Below, one piece after another: positions 1-5,967 of a DNA stretch of 18,539 nucleotides; position 1 is the first letter of the stretch, and every line of letters begins with the position of its first letter. Both the position numbers and the translations under genes were made by a program. Below the pieces are notes generated by a model, which did not search any database, was not told the origin of the DNA, and saw only the letters and a program-made list of their open reading frames with translations. The DNA is from Methanosarcina sp. UBA402. Its GTDB lineage: Archaea; Halobacteriota; Methanosarcinia; Methanosarcinales; Methanosarcinaceae. Location of the stretch: the NCBI GenBank assembly GCA_002509325.1, contig DADO01000025.1:2013-20551 (forward strand), given 5' to 3'.

Positions 1-23
1 TCCTCCAATCCTGTTCATAGGTT

Positions 24-156
24 TTGAGTCTGGCGGCCATAGCGGCAGGGCAACTCCTGTACCCATCCCGAACACAGTAGATAAGCCTGCCCACGTTCCT
101 GACTGTACTGAAGTGCGCGAGCCTTTGGGAACTCCGGATCGCTGCCATACTCAACC
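24..156 (+). rRNA. rrf: 5S ribosomal RNA
   Basis: The stretch has the layout of an archaeal 5S rRNA. The 5' end (TTGAGTCTGGCGGC) pairs with the 3' end (GCTGCCATACTCAA) to form helix I. The conserved loop segment CCCATCCCGAACAC lies at about 65-78. The length, about 133 nt, fits Methanosarcina-type 5S. The 20-odd bases before it are probably the 23S-5S spacer, so this is likely the end of an rRNA operon that lies mostly left of the window. T-rich DNA follows from about 158, as expected for archaeal termination. The exact ends are uncertain by a few bases. Confidence 0.93.
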
Positions 157-667
157 TATTATCTTCTTATTCTCTAATATTATTCTAATCTTAGAATTCT
201 ATCTAATCTTGTCTTCTTGAAATCGGTTCTAGAATTGCTTTTTCTAATTTAAATATTTTCCAAAGCTGATTTTAAATGGCAATTTTTATATTTTGTTGAC
301 TTATTTAAAAACTTCTTAAACACATTGGTTAAATGATAAGTTATTGTAAAAAAGATCAAAAGAAATCTTTACATGCTGTTTTTTGAGATTTCATTCGATT
401 TACCCGATACTTGAGAATACTCTTAATTTATTAAAAACATTCTTAAGTAGATCACTATTTTGGGAAGATTTTATTAAATTCTTCCAGGTGTCTATTTTGA
501 TCTACTTAGACGAATCCTTTCAAACAGATTTCCTCGGGGCATTGGAATCTTTTATTAAACATGGATTTTTAACGGCAGCCTCTGGTTTATTAAAAAAGGT
601 AGATGCAGTAAAAGCATCGCCCTTGTACGCATAGCTCCTATAATCATTGTTTCTGTAATCACTGCCC
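157..667. other. AT-rich intergenic region after 5S rRNA
   Basis: Very AT-rich DNA with several T-runs just after the 5S gene, probably the terminator of the rRNA operon. The only protein-like signal is a possible gene remnant at 383-634, listed separately. I see no RNA gene or long inverted repeat here. Confidence 0.6.
383..634 (+). CDS. possible small or remnant protein, unrecognised
   Basis: An 83-codon open frame that begins only with TTG, has no Shine-Dalgarno sequence, and stays open upstream to about position 350 without an ATG. The predicted C-terminal half reads like a soluble amphipathic protein (for example YLDESFQTDFLGALESFIKH), so it could be the tail of a decayed gene, perhaps from a mobile element. 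I do not recognise the family. It sits alone between the 5S gene and the convergent bacterioferritin gene, and no promoter is evident. Chance openness is a realistic alternative. Confidence 0.22.
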   Translation: MRFHSIYPILENTLNLLKTFLSRSLFWEDFIKFFQVSILIYLDESFQTDFLGALESFIKHGFLTAASGLLKKVDAVKASPLYA

Positions 668-1138
668 TTATTCATAGATCTGCTGCGCCAGATAGTTTTG
701 GATACCTATCTGTTTGATCTCATCTAGTTGGGCCTCGATCCAGTCAATGTGTTCCTCTTCATCCTTTAAAATCGACTCGAGAAGCACCTTAGTGTTGTTA
801 TCCCCCAACTCTGCTGCCAGACGGATGCACTCATTGTAGTTTTTGATCGCCCCTGCTTCGGACCCGTGATCGTTCTCGTGTATCTTCTGCACGTCGGAGC
901 CAATGGCAATTTGACTCAGATTGGTGACTATAGGTCTCCCTTCAAGGAAAAGGATACGATCAATCAGCTTCTCGGCGTGCCTCATCTCGACGATAGCCCG
1001 CTTTTCGATCTCTTCTTCCAGTTTCCTGTATTTCCAGTTTTCACACATCTCGGCATGAACCATATACTGGTTAATAGCAGCAAGTTCTTCAGCCAAACGA
1101 GCGTTTAAACATTCGATAATTTTCTCATTTCCTTTCAT
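668..1138 (-). CDS. bfr: bacterioferritin
   Basis: A 156-residue protein, the usual size for bacterioferritin, a cytoplasmic 24-subunit cage that oxidises Fe(II) and stores the mineral. All expected di-iron ferroxidase residues fall at the classical positions: Glu18, Glu51, His54, Glu94, Glu127 and His130, with Tyr25 nearby. Met52, the residue that binds inter-subunit heme in the family, is also present, so heme binding is plausible. The four-helix-bundle pattern is continuous with no lesions. The ATG is preceded by a G-rich Shine-Dalgarno (AGGGGG) about 7 bases upstream, and a TATA element lies at 1179-1186. It is monocistronic, with long gaps on both sides. A near-palindrome at 1159-1174, around the predicted transcription start, may be an iron- or redox-responsive operator; this is inference. 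The family assignment is very secure; heme content is not. Confidence 0.95.
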   Translation of the reverse strand: MKGNEKIIECLNARLAEELAAINQYMVHAEMCENWKYRKLEEEIEKRAIVEMRHAEKLIDRILFLEGRPIVTNLSQIAIGSDVQKIHENDHGSEAGAIKNYNECIRLAAELGDNNTKVLLESILKDEEEHIDWIEAQLDEIKQIGIQNYLAQQIYE

Positions 1139-1158
1139 AAATAAACCCCCTATGCAAA

Positions 1159-1174
1159 GGAAATTATAATTTTC
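1159..1174. promoter_or_regulatory. candidate operator at the bacterioferritin start site
   Basis: The 16-bp sequence GGAAATTATAATTTTC is a palindrome apart from one mismatched pair (positions 2 and 15). It lies directly downstream of the TATA box and overlaps the predicted transcription start, the usual place for an archaeal repressor site. It is AT-rich, so chance is not excluded. Confidence 0.35.
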
Positions 1175-1178
1175 ACAA

Positions 1179-1186
1179 TTTATATC
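1179..1186 (-). promoter_or_regulatory. TATA box of the bacterioferritin gene
   Basis: On the minus strand this reads GATATAAA, preceded by a purine-rich stretch that could serve as a BRE. Counting 22-27 bases downstream puts the start near 1155-1160, giving a short leader of about 20 nt that carries the Shine-Dalgarno sequence. Read by eye, no experimental support. Confidence 0.5.
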
Positions 1187-1448
1187 TATCTCTGTAAACC
1201 TTTTTACGCATTCAATTGAATCTTGAAAGGACTATCAGTTAATCTGGTATTATCGAATAATCTTTTTTGTATGGTTACATATTTGATTATAAGCTGGTAA
1301 GTGGGTTCTAAGCGTGGATAAATGTGCTTTTTTGATTGGGTCTGAAAGATGCTGGAAATAATAAATTTATGCGTCATTATTTGATTGAGTTAATCGATAA
1401 CTGGGTTGACAAAAAGAGATATTTTTAACAGATGGATTTATTTTGGAA

Positions 1449-1562
1449 ATGTGCGACTTTATTAAAAGCGAAAATGAAGATCTTTATCGTCAATTTATGA
1501 ATAAGTGTGCTTTAAAAGGAATAAGTGCAGGCGAAGGTATATTGAAGCACTGGACTTGTTGA
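1449..1562 (+). CDS. possible 37-residue ribbon-helix-helix-like remnant
   Basis: A short frame from ATG to TGA. Its core (DLYRQFMNKCALKGISAGEG) resembles the helix-turn-helix half of ribbon-helix-helix DNA-binding proteins, where a 'lxxxFkxxCkxkGiSxsegi' pattern is common. The frame is open upstream to about 1410 but no better start exists, there is no Shine-Dalgarno sequence, and the protein would lack the usual N-terminal beta strand. It may be a decayed regulator, a genuine microprotein, or chance. The resemblance is an impression, not an alignment. Confidence 0.2.
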   Translation: MCDFIKSENEDLYRQFMNKCALKGISAGEGILKHWTC

Positions 1563-1782
1563 CGTGTAGAACAATAGATGAGCAGCAGTGCAGAAAGGTT
1601 AGAGACGACCTTTCTGAGATGTGATATTTAATCTGTTTTATATTTATCAGGCGGATTCCTAATAAATTTCAGAATTTCCATTTAAATTTCAGAATTCCCC
1701 TTTTTCTGCAATTTCAAATTTTCTGTAATTTCGAATTAGCCTGTAGATCCTGAATACAGGGTTTCATTTTTTGGTAAATTCA

Positions 1783-1790
1783 TTTAAATA
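1783..1790 (+). promoter_or_regulatory. TATA box of the Yip1-like gene
   Basis: TTTAAATA lies about 33 bases before the ATG of the next gene. The predicted start near 1809-1815 would give a very short leader containing GGGGTGAG (1813-1820), the ribosome binding site. Confidence 0.45.
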
Positions 1791-1822
1791 AATCTCAAGC
1801 ATATAATTATTAGGGGTGAGTT

Positions 1823-2440
1823 ATGGATTACATCGAGACCTGGAAAGAAGTTATGCAAAGACCATCTGATTTTTTCAGGGAAATGCCAAAGACCGGAGGA
1901 TACACTGATCCACTTACCTTTGCAGCGATTAGCTTCATCATATATGCGCTTTTAACTGCACTTTTAACTGTACTCTTTGGCCGTGTTATGTATATGGACG
2001 ATGGCATGTACGGAGGAATGTATGGTGGAATGTACAATGGGATGTACGGCGAGGCTAGAGGGTTCGGTTTCTTCACGATACTTATGACTGTAATTATCAC
2101 ACCTATTGCAGGTATCATTTCTCTCTTTATCGAAGCTGCAATTCTCTATATTATTTATAAAGTTCTTGGAGGTACGGGAAATTACGAAGGCACTGTAAGA
2201 TTTATCTGTTATGCAACTGCTGTGGTTGTACTCTCCTGGGTTCCTATTCTTGGCTGGATTTTCGGGATCTATGGAATATATCTCTATATTGTAGGAGGCA
2301 TGTATGTACACAATGTAAGCATGACAAGATCCGCAATAGCTGTACTCCTGCCCGCTTTACTGGTGTTCCTGTTTATGGTCGTTTTTATCGCAGGACTATT
2401 TGCTTTATCAGGATTGTTTCCTCTCCGGGTAGTTTTGTAA
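1823..2440 (+). CDS. Yip1-domain integral membrane protein with GMYG repeats
   Basis: A 205-residue very hydrophobic protein. About five membrane segments are visible, roughly residues 31-53, 84-114 (long, probably two passes or a kinked helix), 125-145, 147-162 and 172-198. The N-terminal pattern (IETWKEVMQRPSDFFREMP, then a hydrophobic block) and the overall layout match the Yip1 / DUF1282-like membrane family common in archaea, whose molecular role is unknown. Between the first two membrane blocks, residues 61-76 form a fourfold Met-Tyr-Gly repeat, GMYGGMYGGMYNGMYG. Such a Met/Tyr-rich loop could bind a soft metal or simply be a slippage product. The ATG is supported by GGGGTGAG just upstream. 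The gene stands alone, with tRNA genes downstream. The domain call is moderately firm; the function is unknown. Confidence 0.75.
   Translation: MDYIETWKEVMQRPSDFFREMPKTGGYTDPLTFAAISFIIYALLTALLTVLFGRVMYMDDGMYGGMYGGMYNGMYGEARGFGFFTILMTVIITPIAGIISLFIEAAILYIIYKVLGGTGNYEGTVRFICYATAVVVLSWVPILGWIFGIYGIYLYIVGGMYVHNVSMTRSAIAVLLPALLVFLFMVVFIAGLFALSGLFPLRVVL
2003..2050 (+). repeat. 12-bp x4 coding repeat in the Yip1-like gene
   Basis: Four degenerate 12-bp units (for example GGAATGTATGGT) encode the four GMYG/GMYN tetrapeptides. Third-position differences between units show the array is not brand new. Confidence 0.7.
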
Positions 2441-2526
2441 TAGGTTTATCCGTTATAGGAAAACTCACTTCATTTTTTGTGCATCCTTTCATTAAAAAAT
2501 CTAAGGAAGTTTTCTTAAACTAAATA

Positions 2527-2534
2527 TTTATATA
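2527..2534 (+). promoter_or_regulatory. TATA box for the tRNA-Cys pair
   Basis: TTTATATA is embedded in AAATATTTATATATTAG, a strong archaeal TATA match, about 50 bases before the first tRNA. The predicted start lies near 2556-2560, leaving a 25-nt 5' leader for RNase P. No comparable element is visible directly before the second tRNA, so the two may share this promoter. Confidence 0.55.
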
Positions 2535-2584
2535 TTAGAACCTCCTTTAATTGCATCTACACGAGCAGTAAGACAACCAAAAGT

Positions 2585-2656
2585 GCCAAGATGGCGGAGC
2601 GGCTACGCAATCGCCTGCAGAGCGATTTCATTCCGGTTCGAATCCGGATCTTGGCT
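2585..2656 (+). tRNA. tRNA-Cys (GCA), copy 1
   Basis: A 72-nt cloverleaf. The acceptor stem is GCCAAGA/TCTTGGC; the anticodon arm is ATCGC-CTGCAGA-GCGAT with anticodon GCA; the T arm is CCGG-TTCGAAT-CCGG. The discriminator base is U73, the main cysteine identity base. The CCA tail is not encoded, so it is added after transcription. No intron. In methanogens tRNA-Cys can be charged directly by CysRS or via phosphoserine (SepRS/SepCysS); the sequence does not say which is used. A near-identical copy follows at 2833. Confidence 0.96.
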
Positions 2657-2832
2657 TTAAATAATAAATTCCACTTTCCGTAGTAAATTTGAGATACATA
2701 ATTTTTCCTACTGTCGACCTCCAATCCAATATGAATTTATTGAGCTCCTATGAAGGAGATAAAAATAGCTATCTTGGTGTATTTAGAGGCCAAAAACGGT
2801 AGTATTAAATTTCCAACGTAAATCTAAACAGT

Positions 2833-2904
2833 GCCAAGGTGGCGGAGCGGCTACGCAATCGCCTGCAGAGCGATTTCATTCCGGTTCGAATCCGGACCTT
2901 GGCT
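2833..2904 (+). tRNA. tRNA-Cys (GCA), copy 2
   Basis: This 72-nt tRNA matches copy 1 except at one base pair: position 7:66 is G-C here (GCCAAGG/CCTTGGC) and A-U in copy 1. The change is compensated on both strands, so the stem is intact in both. Anticodon GCA, discriminator U73, no encoded CCA and no intron. It lies 176 nt after copy 1 and is followed at once by a long T-rich repeat array that probably terminates transcription. Confidence 0.96.
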
Positions 2905-2908
2905 TTCT

Positions 2909-3038
2909 CAATATCCTTTTTCTCAATATCTTTTTTTTCAATATCTTTTTTCTCAATATCTTTTTTCTTAATATCTTTTTTTCAATATCTTTTTTTCAAT
3001 AGCTTTTTTTGAATATCTTTTTTTCAATAGCTTTTTTC
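2909..3038 (+). repeat. T-rich 14-15-bp tandem repeat, nine units
   Basis: Nine consecutive units of the form CAATATC followed by five to eight T and sometimes CT. The first four units are 15 bp, the last five 14 bp, with small changes (CAATAGC, GAATATC). The array starts 4 bases after tRNA-Cys copy 2. Each unit carries an oligo-T tract, and archaeal RNA polymerase terminates at such tracts on the non-template strand, so it likely acts as a serial terminator. Confidence 0.85.
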
Positions 3039-3252
3039 TTTTAATCAACCATCTTCAGTAAATTGAAAACGATTATTTTCTCAAGCTTTCTTACGCAAGA
3101 CATTGGATTTTATAGGGTAAAGGCAGGAAGGATAAAGGAAATTCTCAGGACTCTTTTTGAGAAACAGGGTGGGGGACCCTGACAAACTGAGGCTTTTTTT
3201 GGACTGCCTGGAGTCGATAGAAGGATTGCGAACTGCATCTACAACCTGCGGA

Positions 3253-3300
3253 TGCACAGAATAACTGGAGACTACTTGCACAGAATGACTGGAGACTACT
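3253..3300. repeat. 24-bp tandem duplication
   Basis: Two adjacent 24-bp copies (TGCACAGAATRACTGGAGAC plus TACT) at 3253-3276 and 3277-3300 differ at one base. The near identity implies a recent duplication. It does not lie in a supported gene. Confidence 0.85.
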
Positions 3301-3498
3301 AATTCTTGCTTGTAAAACGAACATGAAATTCTTCGAATAACAGGCACAAATAAATGAAAGTACTTGAAAACACTTTCATGCCAAAATTAGGACAAAACGC
3401 CTGCTGGCCAATTTCTCCCGGATGTAGAATTCGCGCCGTGAATAATATATGTCCAGGATTCTTCTTTAATAGGGATCTCCTATAGCCCCAAAATTTCG

Positions 3499-3523
3499 GA
3501 ATTTGATTTCGAAATCGAAATTC
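3499..3523. repeat. AT-rich palindrome upstream of fae-hps
   Basis: GAATTTGATTTCG and CGAAATCGAAATTC are inverted copies apart from a one-base indel, centred on TTCGAA. The site is about 50 bp upstream of the fae-hps TATA box, so an activator or repressor site is possible; a decayed inverted repeat is equally possible. Confidence 0.5.
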
Positions 3524-3571
3524 TGAGACTCTATTAGAGCTGGAAGAAACCTGCGGAGCGATACGAGATTA

Positions 3572-3580
3572 TTTATATAA
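3572..3580 (+). promoter_or_regulatory. TATA box of fae-hps
   Basis: TTTATATAA preceded by CGAGATTA is a near-ideal archaeal TATA element. The predicted start near 3600-3605 implies a long leader of about 115 nt before the ATG at 3720, with a hairpin inside it (3621-3656). Confidence 0.6.
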
Positions 3581-3620
3581 AGCTGCCATTTAGCAGGCAA
3601 AAGGGTTATCCTATCCTCGG

Positions 3621-3656
3621 TTTGATGGCAAATTAGTTTAAATTAGAACCATCAAA
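3621..3656 (+). promoter_or_regulatory. hairpin in the fae-hps leader
   Basis: TTTGATGG (3621-3628) pairs perfectly with CCATCAAA (3649-3656), leaving a 20-nt AT-rich loop. Two more pairs are possible below a mismatch (CG/CG). It lies in the predicted 5' untranslated region, about 63 nt before the start codon, and could affect mRNA stability or expression. Confidence 0.4.
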
Positions 3657-3719
3657 ACGATTACCGATTATCCATACGTTTATCTCAGACATAACATTTA
3701 CCAAATTATGAGGTCAAAT

Positions 3720-4898
3720 ATGTTTCAAATAGGAGAAGCATTGATGGGGCAGGGTGCAGAACTTGCCCATATTGATTTGATGATAGGAGACAAGGGAGGA
3801 CCCGTAGGACAGGCTTTTGCAAACGGTCTGACCCAGCTTTCAGCTGGCCACACGCCGCTCCTGTCTGTTATTAGGCCTAACCTGCCGCCCAAACCTTCAA
3901 CCCTTATTATCCCGAAGGTTACGGTAAAGAATATGGATCAGGCATCAAAAATTTTCGGACCTGCCCAGTCAGCCGTTGCAAAGGCTGTGGCAGACTCAGT
4001 CGAAGAAGGTATAATTTCGAAGGACCAGGTTGAAGACCTTGTCATTGTAGCCAGTGTTTTTATCCACCCTGATGCTCAGGATTACAACAAAATCTACAGG
4101 TACAACTACGGGGCTACAAAGCTCGCGCTCAGGCGCGCTCTCGACAATTTCCCGGACATTAATACTGTTCTTGAGGAAAGCAACAAATCTACCCATGCGA
4201 TTATGGGATTCAAGGTTACAAGGCTGTGGAATCCACCTTATCTTCAGATTGCTTTTGACAATCCCAACCTCGAATTTGTGCTCTCTGCCATTTCTCAGAT
4301 TCCTAAGAGCGATCATGTCATAATCGAAGCAGGTACCCCCCTTATCAAACGCTATGGTGTGGATGTCATTTCGAAGATCAGACAGGTCAGGCCCGATGCC
4401 TTCATAGTAGCTGACCTGAAGACTCTGGATACCGGAAACCTTGAAGCAAGAATGGTTGCTGACGCTGCAGGAGATGCCATTGTTGTCTCTGCGCTTGCCC
4501 CGATCAGCACTATTGACAAGCTCATTGAGGAAGCCCATAAGACAGGTATCTATGCAGTCATGGACACGCTTAACCAGCAAGATCCGATCTCTGTCTTAAA
4601 GCAGCTCAAGGTCATGCCTGATGTCATCGAGCTCCACCGTGGGATCGACATTGAAACCACTGAACATGCCTGGGGCAATATCGGCGAGATCAAGAAAGTT
4701 GCTCCAAAAACTCTGATTGCGGTTGCAGGCGGGGTCCGTCTTGACAAGGTGCCTGTGGCCCTGAACCAGGGTGCTGATATTCTTGTGGTGGGGCGTGCAA
4801 TCACCAATGCAAAAGATGTCAGGGAAGCTGCCGAGCAATTTATCAACAGCCTTAACAAGCCGGAAATTGACCAGTTCAGAATCATGACTGACTTCTGA
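3720..4898 (+). CDS. fae-hps: bifunctional formaldehyde-activating enzyme / 3-hexulose-6-phosphate synthase
   Basis: A 392-residue fusion. The Fae domain (about 1-160) condenses formaldehyde with tetrahydromethanopterin; it shows the signature around catalytic His17 (AHIDLMIG) and NLPPKPSTL, FGPAQSAVA and YNYGATKLA blocks. The Hps domain (about 170-392) is a TIM barrel of the KGPDC/OMP decarboxylase superfamily with the active-site block ADLKTLDTG (residues 231-239; Asp232, Lys234, Asp237), ELHRGID and AVAGGVRLDKV. In methanogens the fusion is thought to run mainly from hexulose phosphate to ribulose 5-phosphate, supplying pentoses, with released formaldehyde captured by H4MPT. An ATG 12 bases upstream (3708) is in frame, but GAGGT sits just before the ATG at 3720, and conserved family sequence starts there, so 3720 is preferred. 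tpiA follows after 183 bp. No lesions seen. Confidence 0.96.
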   Translation: MFQIGEALMGQGAELAHIDLMIGDKGGPVGQAFANGLTQLSAGHTPLLSVIRPNLPPKPSTLIIPKVTVKNMDQASKIFGPAQSAVAKAVADSVEEGIISKDQVEDLVIVASVFIHPDAQDYNKIYRYNYGATKLALRRALDNFPDINTVLEESNKSTHAIMGFKVTRLWNPPYLQIAFDNPNLEFVLSAISQIPKSDHVIIEAGTPLIKRYGVDVISKIRQVRPDAFIVADLKTLDTGNLEARMVADAAGDAIVVSALAPISTIDKLIEEAHKTGIYAVMDTLNQQDPISVLKQLKVMPDVIELHRGIDIETTEHAWGNIGEIKKVAPKTLIAVAGGVRLDKVPVALNQGADILVVGRAITNAKDVREAAEQFINSLNKPEIDQFRIMTDF

Positions 4899-4938
4899 GC
4901 AGGTTTAAAAAGCAAGTTTAAGTATTTCCCGAAAAAAA

Positions 4939-5004
4939 CTGCCGAAATAGTACTGCTAAAAAGTAAAAACACACAGTACTTTCAACATGCAGTACTTTCG
5001 GCAG
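4939..5004 (+). repeat. long inverted repeat between fae-hps and tpiA
   Basis: CTGCCGAAATAGTACTG (4939-4955) and CAGTACTTTCGGCAG (4990-5004) are complementary over 15 bases with a two-base bulge in the left arm, enclosing a 34-nt loop that contains another copy of CAGTACTTTC (4974-4983). As RNA this is a strong hairpin, 40 nt past the fae-hps stop. It may end or process the fae-hps transcript or regulate readthrough into tpiA. No T-run follows directly. Confidence 0.65.
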
Positions 5005-5081
5005 ATACATGTCATAGAAAGCGTTGAAAAAAGTTGAATTCTCGCTTTCCATTTCTTTTCATTTTTCAGGAGGGGATTATC

Positions 5082-5750
5082 TTGGGTTTACCATTTATTT
5101 TATTGAACTATAAGACTTATTTACAGGGTACAGGCAAGGGAGCAGTGGAAATTGCAAAGGCCTGTAAAGCCGTGTCCGAGGAATCAGGGATTGAGATAGC
5201 AGTAGCTCCTCAGCTTCCGGATATTTACAGAGTAGCCTCGGAAGTTGAACTTCCGGTTTTTTCCCAGCATCTGGATGGAGTAGGAGCAGGAAGTTTTACA
5301 GGTCATATTTTCGGAAAAGCCATAAAAGAAGCAGGAGCTGTAGGAACTCTTATTAACCATTCTGAAAGGCGTCTAACCCTTGCAGAGATTGAAGCGTCGC
5401 TTCAGGCTGCAAAGGAATTCGGGCTCAGGACAGTTATCTGTACTAACAATGTTCCGACAACTGCAGCAGCTGCAGCCCTTAGTCCAGATTATGTTGCAAT
5501 CGAGCCCCCTGAGCTCATAGGTAGCGGAATCCCTGTCTCAAAGGCTGATCCTGAAGTTGTTAGCGGTTCGGTCAAGGCAGTTGCAAAAATCGACCCCAGA
5601 GTAAAGGTACTCTGCGGAGCCGGAATTTCGAAAGGTGAAGATCTCAGGGCAGCCCTTGACCTTGGCTCGCAGGGTGTACTTCTTGCATCTGGAATTGTGA
5701 AAGCTAAAGATCCAAAAGCTGCACTTGAAGACCTTATCAGTCTGGTTTAA
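5082..5750 (+). CDS. tpiA: triosephosphate isomerase (archaeal type)
   Basis: A 222-residue protein that interconverts dihydroxyacetone phosphate and glyceraldehyde 3-phosphate in the cytoplasm. Archaeal TIMs are about 25-30 residues shorter than bacterial ones, and the length fits. The active site is present: Asn9 and Lys11 (LLNYKTY), electrophilic His93 in INHSERR, catalytic Glu141 in AIEPPELIG, and the phosphate-binding CGAGIS and LLASGIV loops. The start is TTG at 5082: an excellent GGAGGGG (5069-5075) lies 6 bases upstream, and the protein begins with the expected GLPFILLNYKTY. An in-frame ATG at 5034 would add 16 unrelated residues and lacks a binding site. The gene follows fae-hps on the same strand and converges on the ABC transporter genes across a 25-bp repeat array. 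Confidence 0.96.
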   Translation: MGLPFILLNYKTYLQGTGKGAVEIAKACKAVSEESGIEIAVAPQLPDIYRVASEVELPVFSQHLDGVGAGSFTGHIFGKAIKEAGAVGTLINHSERRLTLAEIEASLQAAKEFGLRTVICTNNVPTTAAAAALSPDYVAIEPPELIGSGIPVSKADPEVVSGSVKAVAKIDPRVKVLCGAGISKGEDLRAALDLGSQGVLLASGIVKAKDPKAALEDLISLV

Positions 5751-5755
5751 GCTTT

Positions 5756-5905
5756 ATTTTTAGCTTATCACTCATCTTTCATTTTTAGCTTATTACTTAT
5801 CTTTCATTTTTAGCTTATTACTTATCTTTCATTTTTAGCTTATTACTTATCTTCCATTTTTAGCTTATTACTTATCTTCCATTTTTAGCTTATTACTTAT
5901 CTTCC
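5756..5905. repeat. 25-bp tandem repeat, six units
   Basis: Six head-to-tail 25-bp units (ATTTTTAGCTTATTACTTAT followed by CTTTC or CTTCC) fill the gap between convergent tpiA and the ABC ATPase gene. Units 2-3 are identical to each other, units 4-6 are identical to each other, and unit 1 differs at two further bases. There are no spacers. Each plus-strand unit has a T5 tract, so it may serve as a terminator. A smaller 12-bp duplication (CCTGATTTTGAG/A) lies nearby at 5936-5959. Confidence 0.93.
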
Positions 5906-5967
5906 TTAAAATTGGGTTTATAGAAAGGATCTCAACCTGATTTTGAGCCTGATTTTGAAATTAGAAG

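Larger units (their letters stand above)
1139..1822. other. intergenic region between bfr and the Yip1-like gene
   Basis: AT-rich, about 680 bp. It holds the bacterioferritin promoter at its left end and the Yip1-like promoter at its right end. A 9-bp stem hairpin lies at 1591-1616 (CAGAAAGGT, 8-nt loop, ACCTTTCTG). A 16-bp direct repeat (AAATTTCAGAATTYCC) occurs at 1664-1679 and 1684-1699. A possible short coding remnant is at 1449-1562. I see no RNA gene. Confidence 0.6.
2905..3719. other. intergenic region between tRNA-Cys and fae-hps
   Basis: Over 800 bp without a convincing gene. It holds the T-rich repeat array, a 24-bp tandem duplication at 3253-3300, a small hairpin at 3355-3378, a palindrome at 3499-3523, and the fae-hps promoter and leader. 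The 88-codon minus-strand frame across 3081-3347 has a biased composition (many Ser and Val) and no ribosome binding site, and I regard it as chance. Confidence 0.6.

Noticed and set aside
1828..2118. Long open frame opposite the Yip1-like gene
   Set aside because: It mirrors the GMYG repeat as a Pro/Tyr/Ile run and is a shadow of a well-supported gene with a good ribosome binding site.
2909..3038. The T-rich array as a CRISPR or replication-origin repeat
   Set aside because: Units are 14-15 bp with no spacers, and there is no origin-binding-box-like motif or cdc6/orc gene here.
3081..3347. An 88-codon minus-strand open frame as a gene
   Set aside because: No ribosome binding site, Ser/Val-biased sequence partly created by the 24-bp duplication, and no family resemblance.
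5034..5081. An upstream ATG start for tpiA
   Set aside because: The added residues do not match the family and the strong GGAGGGG directs initiation at the TTG at 5082.
5756..5905. The 25-bp array as a CRISPR
   Set aside because: Units are directly adjacent with no unique spacers, are very AT-rich and lack dyad symmetry; no cas gene is nearby.
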